A DNA stretch of 64,000 nt from Microplitis mediator (GCF_029852145.1 NC_079973.1:17067921-17131920), one strand, 5' to 3'. Positions 12,340 through 26,334 are shown, numbered from the stretch's first letter. Program-made: numbers and translations. Notes: generated by a model from the letters alone, not told the origin.

Positions 12340-13836
12340 GAGAAATTCTCCCACAGTAAGGGCCATTTCCATATGAGTATAAAATCCGATTCTAGAAGCG
12401 CATATAGACAATTTCTATAATTTTTTCTCGATGCATAATTTATACTTTCAATATTTATATGCAAAGAATGTAAGATAAAAAATCTCTACAAAGAGTAAAT
12501 TGTAATGTATTGTTATTTTTTTCAAGTACATAAGTCATATTATTCAACAGTTATTTATATTTTTTCTTTATATTTATTGAAGCCTACATCGCACGACCCA
12601 TGACATTAAAAGTTATGCTTGGATTATTCAAAAGGAAATGACATGTCAAGTGTAACAATTTAAAATTTTACCATTCTCTGGTTGAAAAAACATAAAAATA
12701 TTTTTATTATTTAGATTACAAATCTACTCAAACACAGTTTATCATTAAAAAAAAAAAAAATTTTCTTGTTTAACAACCGAAAGAAACAGGTTCTTTTTAT
12801 GGTTGCAATAACTTTATTTTTTATTATTTGATAACCTGCAATAAAGTGTGAGATCAAAAAATAAATAAAAAAAAGTATGCATTAAAAAATAAAATATAAA
12901 TTGAAATATACATTGTTTATGAGTAATTAAGTAAATTATACGATGGTAATATATTTTATCATGTCGATAAGATATATTAAGCCGGAAGCATCAAATTTTA
13001 ATATAAAATACATCAACGGCATATATACAACATAAGATTATAATGTTATTGTGGGTTGGTCCATTGAGATGGTGAATCTACTCTATACAATCTACATCGA
13101 CTTAAGCTTTTACGAGTAAATAAGAAACGTCAGCAGGTAGACGTCAAGAGTCTTTACATTCATTCATAGTCTATTCGTTTGTTCTTGTTCTTTTACTTTG
13201 TTTGTTTATTAAATCTTCTGTTGAGGCATATTGTTTGCATGGATTAATCTACATCTATATCTAAGTGTCTACAGAAATGAAAGATACTAAAACCAGCATT
13301 TACTAGCTCTACCATTATGATCTTAAAATACTCTAGTTAATTGCGCACATCTTCGTCATATATCTACCTACTTACTGTCTAATTACAAAAATTTTAATAA
13401 CCTATTTTTTTTCACATGAGTAAAGCCGACGTGATGATCCGAAATTTATTAATATATCTGAATTTCAGAGCATAAAATAAAGATGTCATACAAGTTATTA
13501 TTAAAATTTTTCTAAGTCAAACAATAAAAAAATGAAAAGTTATAAATATTATTTTCAGGTATATGCTTACGAAGAATCTCTTTACATTAAGTTTTTTAAT
13601 AAAATAAATTACACAAGTTTGTTTTATAATATATAGAACAAACCATAACTTTGATACTTAATAAAAAAAAAAAAAAAAAAATGATTCTTTTTATGAAAAA
13701 AGTAAACTTGTTTAAAGTTTCATTTGTATGGCGGAAAGTAGTTGGAAAATGTTTGGGTAAAAAAAAAATCTAAATATTTTATAAACGTTTATGAATAAAA
13801 AATAAATGATGCATATATGTATAATAAAATACAAGA
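12340..13836. other. AT-rich intergenic DNA
   Basis: No gene or element end recognised. It includes poly-A runs near 12750 and 13662. Confidence 0.5.
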
Positions 13837-14975
13837 TAATACATTACTGTATTACGGCAGTAAAATACGCATTCCAATTCATCAAGACAGTGGTCGTTTT
13901 ACTGCTTACCGGTAACCCAGGGAACAGCGTGACTTGAACCCTTCCACACTTGACGAAATAAAAATTGCGTATTTTCTAGCCAGTGACCCTCGATAGAATT
14001 TAAATAGAATAATATTCCATAGGTATTCCACCACACCTATCCAGTGATAGTTGCGCATATCTACGTTAATAGATATGTCCAGGCCCTACCCGTGTAAAAA
14101 AAATTCGTTCCAAAAAAGTTCCGCATGTGGAACTTCTAAATAAAAATAAGACAGATTAGAACTTCGAATGGAACTTTTTTGGAACGTTGGTAATTTTTAT
14201 GGTAAAAAAAAAAAGATTTCATGAGCAAATTTAGAGTAAAGAAAGAACTTCTTGGAACTTTTTTGGAATTTTTTATGGACGTTTTTGTTGTGTTCTACAA
14301 AAAATTCAAAAGTAGTGACTTTTGAACTATTTAGGCATGTTTTTGGAACGTCTTTAGTCTACAAAAGATGCAAAAGTAGTGATTTTGGAATGTTTTGGAA
14401 TGCCTTTTTTAGTCCATAAAAAAGTCAAGAGCGGTGATTCTGGAACTTCGTTGAAATGTTCATATCAAATTCCAAAAACGTCCTTTTTTGACTCTAAATT
14501 TGCTCATAAAAACTTTTTGTTTACCATCAAAATTACTAACGTTCCAAAAAAGTTCCACTCGAAATTCTAATCTGTCTCATGTTTAGAAGTTCCACATGCG
14601 GAACTTTTTTGGAATCTTTTTGGAACGAATTTTTTTTACACGGGTAAGTAAATCACCGTTAACAAATTATACCATACAACTTTGCTGTTTGTAATACAAT
14701 TTGTGGACATGATAACAGTGATGGTTTAAATCAAAAAAATAAAATATAAAAAAAAGACTAATATGATTTTTATGATTTGCTCATATATTAATAGTGATTG
14801 TTTGAATGAAAAAGAAAAAATAAATAAATAAATTGTTCATTTAAACGGCTCTTAAAATGTGAATGACATGCGTCTGAGAAGGAAAAGTCTGTGCGCTCAT
14901 ATGCCGCTTAGTGGTGACTCCTGAAACTACGCCAAATGGATTCAAAAGTCACCACTAAGGGGCGTGTGAGTGCTT
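13837..14975. mobile_element. Repeat G copy 1, interrupted by a MITE
   Basis: Matches 15791-16320. Both start TAATACATTACTGTATTACG, share GTAAAATACGCATTCCAATTC and run to CCAGGCCCTA. Copy 1 is split there by a 556-bp insertion and resumes with AAGTAAATCACCGTTAAC. Downstream both copies share a foldback tail containing GAAAAGTCTGTGCGCTCAT, whose right arm is truncated here. No coding content; class undetermined. Confidence 0.75.
14089..14644. mobile_element. 556-bp foldback MITE, CCCGTG ends, TA duplication
   Basis: Termini CCCGTGTAAAAAAAATTCG and its inverse, with long arms rich in GGAACTTTTTTGGAA-type palindromic words. It sits between duplicated TA at 14087-14088 and 14645-14646. The second copy of the host repeat (near 16046-16048) keeps the uninterrupted site CCTAAGTAAATC, which verifies both boundaries. 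Confidence 0.92.
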
Positions 14976-15029
14976 ATATATAAATATAAGATAATATTAA
15001 TAAGAATGTAATTTTTTTTTGAGATATTA

Positions 15030-15144
15030 CATTGTAAAAAATAAGTGGAGTGAATGCGGAGCGGATGACTGTTTATTTGTTTAATCCTCTCAGAGTGAAT
15101 TGAGATCCGTAATCACTCCAAATTTACTTCTAATTTTTTACAGT
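15030..15144. mobile_element. Family H foldback MITE, short copy
   Basis: Left end CATTGTAAAAAATAAGTGG and right end TTTTTTACAGTT, with GGAGTGAAT and ATCACTCC words inside. It is a 115-bp deletion derivative of the copy at 16831-17155. TA or a near match lies at each end. Confidence 0.65.
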
Positions 15145-15790
15145 TAAAATTACGTTCAACGTAAAAATATGAATAAATAAATTTATAAAAGACAATCTAT
15201 TGGGAGCATAAGGAACTTTTCGTTGAAAGGTTTAGTTTTGTAGGTTCGAGTTGTTCGTGACGTCGTTTTTATCAAAAAAATAGTTGTCATAAGTACTAAC
15301 AAGTCACGAGTTGTTGAGGACACGTTCTTTAGCTTAATAAGAATTTAAAACCAGTTTCTTGTCATTATTAAGTGGGACAAGAAAGCAGTGTCTCAAATTT
15401 TTTTTAAATACTAATAATAATAAAAATAAAAATATACATAAAATTTGATTTTTATTATTATCAATTATAGGTATATAAATTTTTAAACGATAAATATTGT
15501 TAGGCACTTTCATATTAATTGTCAATTATTTTAAAATTTATTGTAACGATAACGTTTAATTATACAACTTTCTATAATAATTTATTTTATAAATAACTCT
15601 TTTATTATTTTTAATTTCTTTATTTAATTAATACTTGTTATCATAATCAGTGATCTATTTTGTATGTTCTACTAATTATTGACAATCATATATTATCTAT
15701 ACTTCATGATTTGTTTAATATTTATTAAACTATATAGATATTTATATTAAATTATAGAAATAAAATTATAATGACTTGTTGTGTAATTAT

Positions 15791-16319
15791 TAATACATTA
15801 CTGTATTACGGCAGTAAAATACGCATTCCAATTCGTCAAGACGGCGGTCGTTTTACTACTTACCAGTAACTCAGGGAACACCGTGACTCGAACGTAACCC
15901 TTCCACATATGACGAATTAAAAAATGCGTATTTTCAAGCCATCGGCCCTCGATAGGATTCAAATAGAATAATATTCCAAAGGTATTCCACTACACCTATC
16001 CAGCGGTAGCTGTGCATATTTACGTTAGTAGATATGTCCAGGCCCTAAGTAAATCACCGTTAACAAATTATACCATACAACTTTGCTGTTAAAAAAAAAA
16101 AAAAAAAAAAAAAAAACAATAAAATTGTTCATTTGAATGGCTCTCAAGATGTGGATGACATGTGTCTGAAAAGGAAAAGTCTGTGCGCTCATACGCGGCT
16201 TAGTGGTGACTCCTAAAACTACGCCAGATTCAAGAGTCACCACTAAGCAGCGTGTGAGCGCACAGACTTTTCCTCCTCAGACATATGTCACCAGCCTTTT
16301 AACAGCCGTTCAAATGGAC

Positions 16320-16320
<1 letters not shown>
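15791..16320. mobile_element. Repeat G copy 2 with intact foldback tail
   Basis: Uninterrupted counterpart of 13837-14975. After AACTTTGCTGTT comes a 26-bp poly-A, then a 197-bp foldback (16124-16320) whose arms (GTGCGCTCA, CTTAGTGGTGACTC and their inverses) pair around a short loop, then a 43-bp poly-T. It preserves the empty target site of the 556-bp insertion seen in copy 1. Confidence 0.75.

Positions 16321-16363
<43 letters not shown>
16321..16363. repeat. Poly-T tract, about 42 bp
   Basis: An almost pure T run directly after the foldback tail of repeat G copy 2. It mirrors the poly-A at 16091-16116 on the other side of that foldback. Confidence 0.9.
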
Positions 16364-16364
<1 letters not shown>

Positions 16365-16830
16365 TATAGCAGGAAAAATAGTGAATTCTAGTTGCATAAT
16401 AAAATTAAATATTTTTTATAAATGAAGAATATAAATACGGGCAATTTATTTGGTTAGATTTTATCATTTGAAGGAAGAATAAAGAGAAAAGACTGTTCAA
16501 GACAGTGTCAAGAGATCTAACTATCATCAAGATAAATATAATTTTTTTTTTTATAAATATAATATGTATCTGAAAATAACTTGAGAAGCAGTAATAAATC
16601 AGTCGTTTTTATCTTTTAAAATGTGTTTATGGAACTCGTTTTATTTATTTATTTATTTACTTTTTATTACATTAGTAAATATGTATGTACTTTTTTTCCA
16701 TGAGAAAAAGATTAGATTTTAAAAACTTATGTTATGAATAAAGATAATAATAATTCATGTTAGTGATAATGTATATATAACTGGACAACAGGTTTTTAAA
16801 TATTTTTTATTACTATATTCACTTACTATA

Positions 16831-17155
16831 CACTGTAGAAAATTAGCGGAGTAAATGCGAAGTAAATCGGGCGTGAACGCGGAGTGGATTGGGATTCACT
16901 CCAAAAGGGGATTGAAACTATGGATCGGAGTGAAATTCACTCCTAAGAGAAGTTTATTATAATATTAAAACTCCGAATCAGACCAAATGCAGATTCAAAT
17001 GGAATCCATATCACTCCGCTGAAAAAATAAACTCCCTATTTACTCCGTATGCGGAGTGATTTTTTTTTCAACTCCAGAACTCCGAGTGAGGAAGTGAATT
17101 CGGATTGAATCAAAATCCGTAATCACTCCGAATCCACTCCCAATTTTTTACAGTG
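16831..17155. mobile_element. Family H foldback MITE, full copy (325 bp)
   Basis: Ends CACTGTAGAAAATTAG and CAATTTTTTACAGTG, with TA on both sides (16829-16830 and 17156-17157). The interior is a diverged array of GGAGTG and CACTCC words, including the palindrome GGAGTGAAATTCACTCC. Non-coding. Related copies lie at 15030 and 22217. Confidence 0.85.
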
Positions 17156-17656
17156 TAAGTGTAATCATTATGTTTTTTTAATAATAAGTTTTTGTTAAAT
17201 TTTTTGTTTTTATTTCTTTGTTTTATTTTATAAGTCGTTATTGTCGACGATAATTAACATAGAGACCGGATACGTGTGTGGCCATAGTTTCACCATCGTT
17301 AAAATAGCTTTCAACCCTAATACAAAGAATTACCCATAAACCAAAGTAACAACTTGGTGTTATATTACTCAAGAAATAAAATTTATATATTTACTTTTTT
17401 AGTTATTGCTTTTATTTTTTATATTTTTTTTTATTATTCGCGTTATTTATGTTCTACTCTTTTATTTAACTTTAATTTTTATTTTATATAAAATACTATG
17501 GCAATTATTTTTACAATTTGCCGTAAATGTGGATTGACAAGATTTATATCAGAACTTAAAATAATAATAAAAGTTAGTACTTAAAATTACTATTTTATCT
17601 TTTTGTTCAATTGAAAAAAAATTATTCAACGGATTAGAATAATTTATAGACTTTTT

Positions 17657-17853
17657 AACTTCCCGCTAAGAAAATCGACGATTTTCGAAAAATTGGGAAG
17701 TTATTGTTTTCACCCCGATTTGCGAAAATCGAAATTTCATCAGATGTCGACGTTTTGAGGTCCTAGGAAGCTATTCTGACTATTTTCAGAATGAAGTCCG
17801 AGTGTCTGTATGTATGTATGTATGTATGTATGTATGTATGTATGTATGTATGT

Positions 17854-17916
<63 letters not shown>

Positions 17917-18536
17917 GAGTGTGGCCGGTCTATAACTTTTTAACTAATGAACCGATTTGGATGGTTAAGGCAGCAATCGAAAGAGCTTGTTAGCCATCAA
18001 CTTTTTCTGAAAATTTCAGATCATTTGATCAAGAAGACTCGAAAATATTGGCGAATTACGAAAAAAAAAAATTTTTTTTTTTTAGTTTTGTATTAATTTC
18101 TTAGAAACGACATACGATCAACTTCAAAATCTAATCAGCTCTAGAACTTAATAAAACGCGTCGATTGCCACCTTAGCCATCTCAATCGGAGTATTCGTTC
18201 GAGAGTTATCGCTGGCAAAAGAAATGGTAAAAAACGGTTTTTTGCGAATATCTTCGAAACAACTGAACCAAACAATTTGAAAATTTTATCAGCTCTAGAA
18301 CTCAATGAAATACGCCGATTGCCGCCTCAACCATCAAAATCGGTCAATTCGTTCCTGAGATATCGTGGGAGAAAGAAATGCTAAAAAACGGTTGTTTCGA
18401 AAACAATGGCACACAAAAGTATTTTCGAGCTCGAATAGCTCGAAAATATATCCACAACAATGTTTTCGAGCTCGGGGAGCTCGAAAACAGCGGAAAGTTA
18501 TGGGGCTGGCCCGCAAGGTCAACCGATAGACAGATT
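17657..18536 (+). mobile_element. Family A element, copy A3 (left half of a palindrome)
   Basis: Complete left terminus AACTTCCCGCTAAGAAAATC, a long TATG/TG microsatellite (17807-17915), and the family right end GGGGCTGGCCCGCAAGG followed by CAACCGATAGACAGA. It faces copy A4 (19030-19487) across a roughly 490-bp AT-rich spacer, giving a foldback of about 1.83 kb. A 62-codon open frame at 18334-18522 overlaps the arms and is not believed. Confidence 0.88.
17807..17915. repeat. (TATG)n/(TG)n microsatellite inside family A
   Basis: Compound tetranucleotide and dinucleotide repeat at the position where every family A copy carries a TG-rich tract. The tract appears to be part of the element and varies in length between copies. 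Confidence 0.9.
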
Positions 18537-19029
18537 TTTTTTACTGTAATTTAAAATTTGTGTTTTGCTGTGTAATCTTCTTAATCAGCTAAAACTATCC
18601 GACTCCGAAAAAAATTAATTTAAATTTAATTAAGTTCATTCTACAAGATATTTAAATTAATGTGCATTAATATTATATATTTATTTTATTAGTTTGTTGC
18701 TTTTTTCGTTAGATTATTGAAAGTTTATTATTAAAGAGACACACCCACGAGATTTCCAGTTTCGAAAACAGCCACGACCATGGAGAACTTGTACTTAGTT
18801 ATGCACAAAGTGAAATGTGAAAGTTATATGAATATAATTATAAATTCAACGATGAGTTTCCGGTCACGATAATTAAATAATAATAAAAAAAAAAAAAATT
18901 ATTATTTTTATCGCAGTCTAAAATAAAATCTTTAATGAAATTACGAAAAAAAATTTGTACTTCAAGAAAATATTTTTTTTAACTGAAAAAAATATGTATC
19001 ACTGAAAATATAAATCCAATAGGAATATA

Positions 19030-19487
19030 AAAAAAAATCGGTCTATCGGTTGACCCTGCGGGCCAGCCCCAAAACTTTCTGCTGTTTTCAAGCTCAAGGA
19101 GTTTTTGGAATCGATCGATCGAGCCATTTCTGAAAAATTAAAAAAAATCTGAAAAAAAAATTTTTTTTTTTTTGTATTTCTTCTATATCTTAGAGTCCAT
19201 TTGATCAATCGATTTGAAATTTTCAGAAAAGTTGACGGCTAACAAACTCTTTCGATTGCCACCTCAACCATCTCAATCGGTCAATTCATTAAAAAGATAT
19301 GAAGAGTTTACATCTAAACACACACACACACACACACACACACTCGGACATTCTTCTGAAAATAATCAAAATAGCTTCCTAGGACCTCAAAACGTCGACA
19401 TCTGATGAAAACTCGAATTTCGAAAATCGGGGTGAAACCAATAACTTCCCGATATTTGAAAATTAACAATTTTCTTAGCGGGAAGTT
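19030..19487 (-). mobile_element. Family A element, copy A4 (right half of a palindrome)
   Basis: Inverted relative to A3. It starts at the family end (TCTATCGGTTGACCCTGCGG) and finishes at TTCTTAGCGGGAAGTT. A middle block present in A3 is missing, so it is an internally deleted copy. It contains a (CA)n tract at 19317-19342. Confidence 0.85.
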
Positions 19488-22216
19488 AAAAAAAAAGAAA
19501 AAATACTGAGATTAAGTTTTCGTACAACAGAAATTAATAAGAGGAAAAGTGAAGAAGAAAAAAAATTAAAAAGTAAATAATTGAAAGAAAAATAAACAAA
19601 AAAAAATGTAAAAGAAAAAATTGTTCGAAAAAAATGATTAAAGTACAAATTGAATATAAGTGAAATAATAAAAAATAAATAAGTATCATACTCTATATAC
19701 TTTAAAACAAAAAGAATTTTCCTATAAAAATGAAAAGTTTACGCATTGAAATGACAATGAAAAATAAAAATAAAAGCATTAAAAAAATATTAGACAAAGA
19801 AAAAGTATAAGTAGACAAAAGAGAATATGAAGAGATCACTGAGAAAAAATATTACAAAAAAAAAAAAAAAAAAAGGGAATCGAAAGTGTTTTCCTTCCTT
19901 CAAAAAAAGATCCGTTATAATATAGATGACGACCATTTTATTTTAATTTAACATAATATACCTCATCTTTAAATTTAATCTTTAACAAAAATTAAATCCC
20001 TCATAACGATTAAATTGAATGGAGTATTAAAACTCCATTTCCTCTGCGACATCCCATCTCTCATCTACCTCTTAAAATTGTAAATTTAAAAGGCATGATA
20101 ATCACTTACAATTTAAATATTTATATCATTAATCGATAGTCCGTAATTATAAAAGGATGATAAAATATTATTGACCATTCAATTTTTTATCAAATATTAA
20201 ATTGTAATCGTTTAATAAAAATAATTATATAGTTGCATATGATTAAATTAAATGTATTTAAATCATAGTTTGGAAAATAGTAACAAAATACTAAAATCGA
20301 TTATTGGTATATTAATAATTATCATTATAGATTTGATAAGAAACACAAAGGCGATAAAATTAATCGAGTAATTTTATTCGTACCAATCGTGTACCAAGTC
20401 AGTTGTAATAGCTCTTACGTTATTTATAGCTACAGGAAATAATTAAATTACTTTACTATACGGCTATCAACCCTAAGGTAATATTCTTTCCCTTCATCTC
20501 TTAAATTTTTTTTTCTTTCACTATTTTACGTTTTAACGTTTATATCTTAGTTTAATTGAAAGAAAATAATCTACACAATAAATTTTAATTTACAACTAAC
20601 TTTTTTTAAAAATAAATAAACCCAAAGTTGAGATAAATATAAAAGATGTTTTGGAGCTAAACATTAATTTTTTTTTCTAAGACTTGTAAAAGTGATTGAA
20701 AATTATTTCAAGTCTCATAAAAATTAATTAATGATGTTTAAAAAATAAATATAACCGCTTAGAGAAAAAAAATTAACATAATGTCTTTTTTTAGATAAGT
20801 GTTATTAATCTGTTTCATTGAATTCCATAAAAGAGAGGACACCTGAGAACACACCTGTATAAGAGTATTTTTGTACCATCTGTCGTGCAAAAGAATTTAC
20901 GACGAATAAAAATACACAATATATATGATTTTTAAGTCATTCTTATAAAATAGAAAGTCATTGTTATTGATTCAATTGTGTATTCTAAAAATTTATTTTT
21001 CATGTTGACTAATGGAAATAAATTCATAATTTGTCAGTTGAAAAAATTATAATAAAAAAAGATATGAAATACAACACATTTTAATAATTATTTTTTATGA
21101 CTCGTAAATTAACTTTAATTCATAAAAATTTAAACTAAACATCCGGTTTAATAAAAAAAGAGTATAAATTGATCCGTTTATATAATACATTCAATATTCA
21201 AAAGGTTTTTTTAATAAATACAACTTAAATAATTTAAATGTCTATCATAAAATAAGCAAAAAAAAAAATAAATAAATGAATGAAATAAAAAATATAAAAA
21301 CGAAACAGCCAAGATGAAAAAAAAAGAATTAAGAAAAGAAAGATATACTTCAAATAAACAGACTCTATAATAATGCTTTACACAAAATTCCGTAAAATAA
21401 ACTGTAAATTCGTAGAAAGAAAATCTTTTCCATTATGTTAAATCACGTCTCGTCTCCTTTTCTTGCGATATAGCGATTGAAAAATATTTCCTTTGTAAAT
21501 TCATTAATATTTAAATATAATATTAAATAAAAAATACAGCAATACTTTGAATATGATTTAAATTTTATAAAAGCTTTAGAAGGTTTGCGTGTACATGAAG
21601 AATAAAAATATATATCAAATTTAATGTTTAAATTGATAATAATAATAATAATGATAAATAGTATTTTTTTGTCGAAATTCTAATTGGTTGGTTTAAGTTT
21701 ATTTCAAACCTTTAATAATTGGACTGTTATTATTTATTATTAGACAAAACTACGAATATAACAACTTTTCTATTTCGATCACCTAAATCATCTTTAAATC
21801 AATGCCTAAATAAAAAAAATTTTCGACCGTAAAGCACTCCCTAATGCTTCGCATTATGAGTCGTGCAATATTAGTACGAAATTTTATGAGAATAAAGACA
21901 GTTTATGAGAGAAAAACAGTGAAAAAATATTTTACGCAGTACACTAAAAAAAAACTATAATTTCTTAACTTAAAAATTATCCCACAAGATTATTTAAACA
22001 AATAAGACATTTTACTATAAAAAATTAGCTTCTTATTAGAAGAAAGCTGATACTTATATTAATTAATCAATGAAATAAAAATGAATTTGATTGATAATCA
22101 TCAATAACGTTAATTCTTAAATCTACTTACATTAATTAGACATTGATCTGATGATAGGTTTATTTATGTGATCCAGATCGAAATGTATACATACTTTTAT
22201 GCAATAATCGCTAAAA
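19488..22216. other. AT-rich intergenic DNA
   Basis: Purine-rich AT DNA with many A-runs, no believable exon or gene. A short piece at about 21828-21880 (GTAAAGCACTCCCTAATGC and following) resembles the right end of family F. Confidence 0.5.
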
Positions 22217-22481
22217 CGCTAAAAAATTTGTAGAGTGAATTTTTTAATAAATCCCTTCGGAGTGAAATTCACTCCACAGGGAATTGTTATTTCAACATAA
22301 ATACTGTAGATTGGAGTGAATGCGAATTAAAATAAAATTCACATCACTCCGAAATCATTTGGCTAGAAAAAAAAAGAAAATATGCGGAGTGATTTTTTTT
22401 TTAAACTCCGCAACTCCGAGTAAGAAACTGAATTTAAATTGATATAAAAAAATCCATAATCACTCCCAATTTTTCACAGTG
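22217..22481. mobile_element. Family H foldback MITE, degraded copy
   Basis: The right end CAATTTTTCACAGTG followed by TA matches family H. The left end is degraded (CGCTAAAAAATTTGTAGAG). The interior carries CGGAGTGAAATTCACTCC-type palindromes as in 16831-17155. Confidence 0.75.
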
Positions 22482-25400
22482 TAAATGTATTAAGAAAGAT
22501 TTAAAATATGCAAGTTTAATAAATAACAATAATAATGATAATAAAAAAATCAAGATTTTAGTCAAAAGTTTGTGTTGTACGTTAAAACACTTTTACAATC
22601 CACACTAACAGCAGGCAAGCATGTTCAGCTACATCATAACGATTATACAATGGACTAAAAAAATCTTGGTTAGGACGATTATACAGCGAAAACCAGATAC
22701 TATAATAAAGAGAAATGTAAAGAAGATTTTCAAATAAAACCACCTTCATTATTATATTGTAAGCTTTATTATTGTATTGAATTGTATGAAATATGGTATA
22801 ACTTTAAACTTGAATAAAAAAGTACAATACAAATAAAATCAGTTGTCATGATGTTAATAATAATTTATTATTTTAATCCATAACTTTCCAAATGAACGAT
22901 TATTTTCTTTATTTAATTTTTTAATAATGTACTGTGATATGTATATATAATTCCAAACATCAGTTAATGCGATTTACTTAAAAGAATGTTTATATTCCAA
23001 CTTTTTCTTAAAAAAATAAATGTTAAATCCGAGTAAAAATAAATTAATTAAAATTCTTTCTAGCAAATACAAATGTAATATAAAAAATAAAAAATAAAAA
23101 TATAATATGTATAAAAAATCACAGGTTTTTTTTTAATATAATTCGTAATGTGTGCTTGAGAATTCTCTTGTGCTCGACGAACCATGAATAAACCGTGAGT
23201 CAGACTTTAAAACGATATGTTATAATATGTATATGTATAGAAAAAGAAATGAAAGAAAGAAATGAAAATAAATGATCTGTTCACTGACATGAGATATTTT
23301 AATTTTCTACATAATTTTTTTTTCTTCCATTAATAATCTACATTAATTAAAGTCACGGTTACAAAACTATATATATTTAATATATCTATAATAATTAATA
23401 ATAAAAGTCTTATACCTGAGCTGTTAGTAAATTGAAGGGTAAAATAAGTAATGAAAAAAAAAAAAAAATGTTAACGAAAAATTAACATACAATCTTACAA
23501 AAGAAAAATGTACTCTTTATACATACCATGTTTTAATCAAGCTATTTTTAAACTCAACACATGTATAAAAATCATACTTATTCATAAGACCACATGAAAC
23601 ACATAATTTTATTTTGAGAAAAAAATTTATATTGTTTTTACTTTTCGTTGTTTTTTTTTTTGTTTTTTATTGTATATGAATTTTGTTTTAACCCAAAGTC
23701 TGTGACACGAGCCGTGTTATGAAACGTGTTAATGCATACATACGAGTGTATAAAGAACTAAGATAACGTAACCTAGTAAAAGAAAAAAAGACAAGGGGTG
23801 TTGTGTCGCGTGAAGAGACGAGAAAATGAGAGTGAGAGGTAGAGTAGATATCAAAGCCATCCTGACTTTGAAAGTGTTAATTGCAATTAAAAGTGTAAAA
23901 CCGCTTGGAGACATCAAAGAAAAAATGGATCAGGCATGATGCGTATAAATTTCTCAATCATTCTGTCGTGACAAAATAACTAGGGGAATAACATGGTTAT
24001 TTATTGTTTAAGTTAAAAATAAAATAGCAAAAGAAAAGAATGTATTAAAAAAAAAAAAACGAAATTAAATTATTTATAACAAAAAAAAAAGGAGACTATA
24101 GCGAATTGTTAAAAATTTCATTAGCCGAGAAACTAAAAAAAAGATGTAGAGTTCGGTACATATATATATCTTTTTTAATCTTATTAAACGAAAAAAAATG
24201 GATATTTTTTTGCAATGTTTTCTTTTTAAAGAACCTCGGGAATGTAATCTGTGCGAGCTATTTCGATGAATAATTTACATTCAGAGTGGTTTGTTAATTC
24301 GCTTGCCTAGCGTTGTAGTTTTAATGTATTTAGATAATACATTCATTAAAACTTGGACTAACTCGTGAATTGTTAACGATTGTTTATCATTTATACAATA
24401 ATAATTATGATAACATATATAATGGAGTCATCACAAATTAATTTATGTTTTTACAAAATATCAAAAAACAAAAAATAATAATACCATTGATTTAATCAAA
24501 CCGAAATTCGATTACAAAGTAAAGCAATTATAGACGAGTAATTGGAAATAAATTACACATGACATTTTGATGTATTTGTTATTTTAATAACTTTTAATGC
24601 TGAAATGCGGAAATGAAATTCGTTTAGTTATAAATTGATTGGAAATCCGCTCTTACTTGTCATTGAAATTCATCTACTAAAAGTTTTGTCCTTTATTCGA
24701 CAATGGCACACGAATGCATTCAACCCAAAGTTAAATTATTCCCTATATATTCTCTTATAACTATCATCATTATTTAAATATATATAATAATAATAATAAT
24801 AATAATGTAGTTTATATTAAATATACAATTCTCTCTTCCTCTTTCATTTAATCTCACACCAGCTCGTAACTTAACTTTTAATAAACGACATTGATGAATG
24901 CAATTAACCCAATTTACTCTAATAAATCGGCACAATTAATTTATTAATTACTGGTTATTGACGTGAGAATAAATTAATTTCATTCATTTATTAGTTTTTA
25001 AATTATTTACCTCTTGAATTAATATTTATAATAATCTATTACATTGTATTAAATCATCTTCATATCCTTTTCATTTGAACATCAATTATGTTTTTAATCA
25101 ATTGTTTTTTAAAAAATAACATATATACTATTTGAACTACAGTAAATTAAATATATATTCACGAGACTATTATTGATTTATTTCGTTATGTATTAATTAA
25201 TTTATAGTATTTATCATAATTTTCGTTAATTATATGTCACATAATATAAACTGAATATTTCCGTTAATAATAACGAAATATACTTCATACATTTATTCAT
25301 AAAAATGTCAATTAGAATATAAACGATATTTTAATAAAATTTTTCAAACTAATTCTAAGTTAAAAATAAAAATCAATGTTTAATTTACTTTTGTATGAGA

Positions 25401-26197
25401 AAATTAAAATATAATATTTAATTCATTTATTCGTTAATTAAACTGAATTAAATTCTCACAAAAGATACACATACATATATAATAAATGTATGATTAATTA
25501 AAAATTTATATATTTTATGCAGTAACCTGGAATTGCAAACGTTTGATATTCGTTCAATTGAATCAATTCAATTAAATGGTTTATGGAGTGTGCATTACGT
25601 TTTATTGAACTACAACAGAGAGATTCAAAGATAATACTAATTATATACGTTTTCTACTATTATATTATATTTAAAAACCCTCATTTATTTGTGGTATTAT
25701 TTCAGTTAAATTAATTTCGTGAAATTTTAAAAATATTTCCACTATTATTCAAGTACATTTATTTTCATTAATGTAACTGTAATAAAGTATATATCGATAT
25801 TCAATTTATATAACAAGCAAAATAGAAAAAAAAAATTAAGTTATAAACTTTTTTAATTATGTTCAATTTATTTTTATTTTTTACTTTAGATTAGATAAAA
25901 AAAAAATAATAACCCGGAAGAAAAGTATTAATAGGGTCCTTAAAGAATAAACGAGTCAGGTAATATCTTTCTTTTTTATTACCGATGGCAAGCAATCTGA
26001 CAATGAATGATGGAACAAAACGTTGGAAAAGAAACCAAACTGATTTCTCTCCTTATTCTATCTTTTTTTGATACTATTTTTATCTTTCTTCTCTTAAATT
26101 ATATTATTTCATATACATGTAGAAGATGTAGAATAAACGACAACTCACGAAGACGATAAATGTAATAAGTACTTTTTTTTTATTCCCTTACATTACT
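22482..26197. other. AT-rich intergenic DNA with microsatellites
   Basis: No gene recognised. Contains (AAT)7 near 24786 and several poly-A tracts. Open frames do not exceed 62 codons and lack codon structure. Confidence 0.5.
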
Positions 26198-26334
26198 ACA
26201 GAGAAAAAAAGGACTTCTTGGCGCAAGATAAATTTTTCATTATGAAACGAAAACAGAAATTTCCTTATAACTAGAAATTATTTCTTAGGTCAAGTAAAAA
26301 TTTTTTGCATCGAGAAATCCTTTTTTTCAGTGTA
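26198..26334. mobile_element. Short foldback MITE, TTCTTG-type
   Basis: About 137 bp with inverted ends ACAGAGAAAAAAAGGACTTC and AAATCCTTTTTTTCAGTG. The word TTCTTG inside links it to the much larger elements at 44489 and 58612. Confidence 0.6.

Noticed and set aside
15791..16048. tRNA-like A box and B box words in repeat G (minus strand)
   Set aside because: GGTGTAGTGGAATACC and GTTCGAGTCAC resemble the boxes, but the spacing of about 90 nt is too long and the poly-A is at the wrong end for a tRNA-SINE on that strand.
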